16,168 nt of DNA from Candidatus Kuenenbacteria bacterium CG10_big_fil_rev_8_21_14_0_10_36_11 (GTDB taxonomy: Bacteria; Patescibacteriota; Patescibacteriia; UBA2196): NCBI GenBank assembly GCA_002778535.1, contig PFBP01000047.1, positions 1 to 16,168 on the forward strand, written 5' to 3'. Below the pieces are notes generated by a model, which made no database searches, had not been told where the DNA came from, and was given only the letters and a program-made list of their open reading frames with translations. This document shows positions 14,734 to 16,168 of the stretch, one piece after another. The position numbers and the translations under genes are program-made. Positions within the stretch are counted from its first letter, which is position 1. The number at the start of each line of letters is the position of its first letter.

Positions 14734-16161
14734 ATGGCAAAAAACATTAAAATACTTTTAATTGTTCCGCCCAATAGCCTGGAAGAAAGATATGGCAAGC
14801 TTAAATTTGTGGGTACCATGTATCCATCTATGGGCCTCGCGGCCATTGGCGCCATTGCTGAAGCATCAGGCTATCCTGTTAAAATTATTGACTGCGAAGC
14901 TTTAAATTATACTTATGAAGATCTGGAACAAAAAATTAAATTTTTAAAGCCAGACGTGATTGGCATTCAGACTTTTTGCAATACTATTAATCGGGCTTTA
15001 GAAATCGGTAAGCGGGTTAAAAAAAATATTGATCCGGATATTAAAATAGTTTTAGGCGGAGTGCAAGCCACACTTTTTCCTGAAGAATACATTAAAAATC
15101 CTTTTGTGGATTTTATTGTAACAGGGGAGGGAGAAATAATTTTTAAAAATTTATTAGACGCTCTGGAAAATAAACAAACTGATTTTGCCAAAATTGCCGG
15201 TCTGGCTTGGAAAAAAAATAACAAACCAGTTATCAATCAGCTGGAAAAACTGATTGAAAATTTAGATGCCTTGCCTTTTCCTGCCCGGCATCTTTTTGAT
15301 TTAACAAAATATTTTCCTTCAGCCCAACTGCGCGGCAAAAAAACTTTTCATATTATCACTTCGCGCGGCTGTCCGTTTATCTGCGGCTTCTGCTCCTGCC
15401 ATAAAACATTCGGCCGCAGTTATCGTTTTATGAGCACTAAAAGAGTTGTTGAAGAAATAAAATATCTGATAAAAAATTATCAGATTGACGGCTTGCATTT
15501 CTATGATGATACCTTGACTGTTAATAAACCGCGCATTATTGAACTTTGTAATAAAATGGTCGCAGAAAAAATAAATTTGCCCTGGGCATGCTTTACCCGC
15601 GTTGATTGTGTTGATGAAGAAGTCTTAAAAAAAATGGCTAAGGCCGGGTGTTACCAAATTTTTTATGGCGTGGAAGCTGGCAACCAGAGAATGTTAGATG
15701 TGATGAACAAAGGTATTACTATTGAACAAATTAAAAAAGCTTTTAAATGGACGAAAAAATATAAAATTGAAGCTTTGGCTTCGTTTATTTTAGGCGTGCC
15801 AACTGAAACTTTGGATGATACTAGACAGTCTCTAGAATTTGCCAAAGAAATTAAAGCTGATTTTGCGCATTGGGAAATTTATACGCCGCATCCTGGCACA
15901 AATTTATACAAAATCGCCCTTGAAAACGGACAACTATTAACCACTGATTTGAATAAATACTCTCCTTGGAGCGATGAGCCAGTTTATGTGGCTCACGGCC
16001 GCACTGTTGAAGAATTAAAAAAAACCAAAGAATGGGTTTATCGCAAATTTTATATGCGCCCGCTTTTTATCTTAAAGCGTCTGCGCAATCTCCTGCGCCT
16101 GCCGCCATCAAGAATTTTTAAATTGATCCACAGCGGGCTGGTGATGACATTTAGTAAATAA
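14734..16161 (+). CDS. B12-binding-domain radical SAM protein
   Basis: A 475-residue protein with a B12-binding-like domain (about 1-145): KILLIVPPN, IIDCEALNYTYED replacing DxHxxG, LGGVQATLFP and TGEGE. The radical SAM domain has Cys213, Cys217 and Cys220 (SRGCPFICGFC, with an extra Cys222), HFYDDTLTVNKPR, FYGVEAGNQR and GVPTET. The tail is basic and helical (FILKRLRNLLRL), perhaps membrane-associated. Like its relatives it should run SAM-dependent radical chemistry, possibly C-methylation, on a substrate that cannot be named. It is transcribed away from the eight-gene operon from a near-consensus promoter, and it may head another operon beyond the window. Confidence 0.9.
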   Translation: MAKNIKILLIVPPNSLEERYGKLKFVGTMYPSMGLAAIGAIAEASGYPVKIIDCEALNYTYEDLEQKIKFLKPDVIGIQTFCNTINRALEIGKRVKKNIDPDIKIVLGGVQATLFPEEYIKNPFVDFIVTGEGEIIFKNLLDALENKQTDFAKIAGLAWKKNNKPVINQLEKLIENLDALPFPARHLFDLTKYFPSAQLRGKKTFHIITSRGCPFICGFCSCHKTFGRSYRFMSTKRVVEEIKYLIKNYQIDGLHFYDDTLTVNKPRIIELCNKMVAEKINLPWACFTRVDCVDEEVLKKMAKAGCYQIFYGVEAGNQRMLDVMNKGITIEQIKKAFKWTKKYKIEALASFILGVPTETLDDTRQSLEFAKEIKADFAHWEIYTPHPGTNLYKIALENGQLLTTDLNKYSPWSDEPVYVAHGRTVEELKKTKEWVYRKFYMRPLFILKRLRNLLRLPPSRIFKLIHSGLVMTFSK

Positions 16162-16168
16162 ATTTTTC

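Noticed and set aside
1..16168. CRISPR array
   Set aside because: The repeats are few, scattered, lie in coding sequence and have no regular spacers.
1..16168. tRNA or rRNA genes
   Set aside because: Nearly every base is covered by protein genes; the gaps are short and AT-rich, with no cloverleaf or rRNA-like segment.
1..16168. Reassigned UGA codon as in Gracilibacteria or SR1
   Set aside because: TGA ends several genes at sensible positions with correct neighbouring starts (7257-7259, 8005-8007, 11630-11632), and no conserved motif requires reading through TGA.

Overview
The window is 16 kb of AT-rich, gene-dense DNA (14 protein genes, no RNA gene seen) from what is most likely an uncultured bacterium of the Patescibacteria/CPR type. 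The grounds are the strong A/T bias, lysine/asparagine/isoleucine-rich proteins, overlapping genes, no Shine-Dalgarno sequences, and in-frame repeat peptides of the kinds SSSRKRGSP, CHPRESGDP and HPEERSDEGS, which I associate with such genomes. The assignment is inference. TGA is used as a stop, so the code looks standard.

Layout: (1) Positions 1-7259, + strand: a 5'-truncated Wzx-type flippase, two B12-binding-domain radical SAM proteins, a GT-B (GT4-like) glycosyltransferase and a large polytopic membrane protein that looks like a GT-C glycosyltransferase. (2) Positions 7321-14678, - strand: an eight-gene tight operon reading GT2 polyprenyl-phosphate glycosyltransferase, nitroreductase, methyltransferase, NodB polysaccharide deacetylase, B12-type radical SAM, two SPASM radical SAM proteins and a second methyltransferase. 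(3) Position 14734 to the end, + strand: a fourth B12-type radical SAM protein, divergent from the operon.

Reading the genes together, this is a cell-surface glycan or glycolipid locus. The GT2 enzyme would charge a polyprenyl phosphate with a sugar, the membrane GT-C would use that donor outside the membrane, the GT4 enzyme would extend the chain in the cytoplasm, the flippase would translocate it, and the deacetylase would trim it. The unusual layer is six radical SAM enzymes (four B12-type, two SPASM) plus two methyltransferases and a nitroreductase, which implies heavy and chemically unusual modification of the glycan, its lipid anchor or a linked small molecule. The substrate cannot be read from the sequence.

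The second theme is small palindromic repeats. They sit at gene junctions or inside genes and have been absorbed into reading frames: one hairpin family is translated in three different frames in three genes, two repeats lie in tandem inside a glycosyltransferase, and two perfect inverted repeats overlap stop codons. The 55-bp divergent region at 14679-14733 carries two overlapping sigma70-like promoters placed so close to the start codons that both mRNAs should be leaderless.
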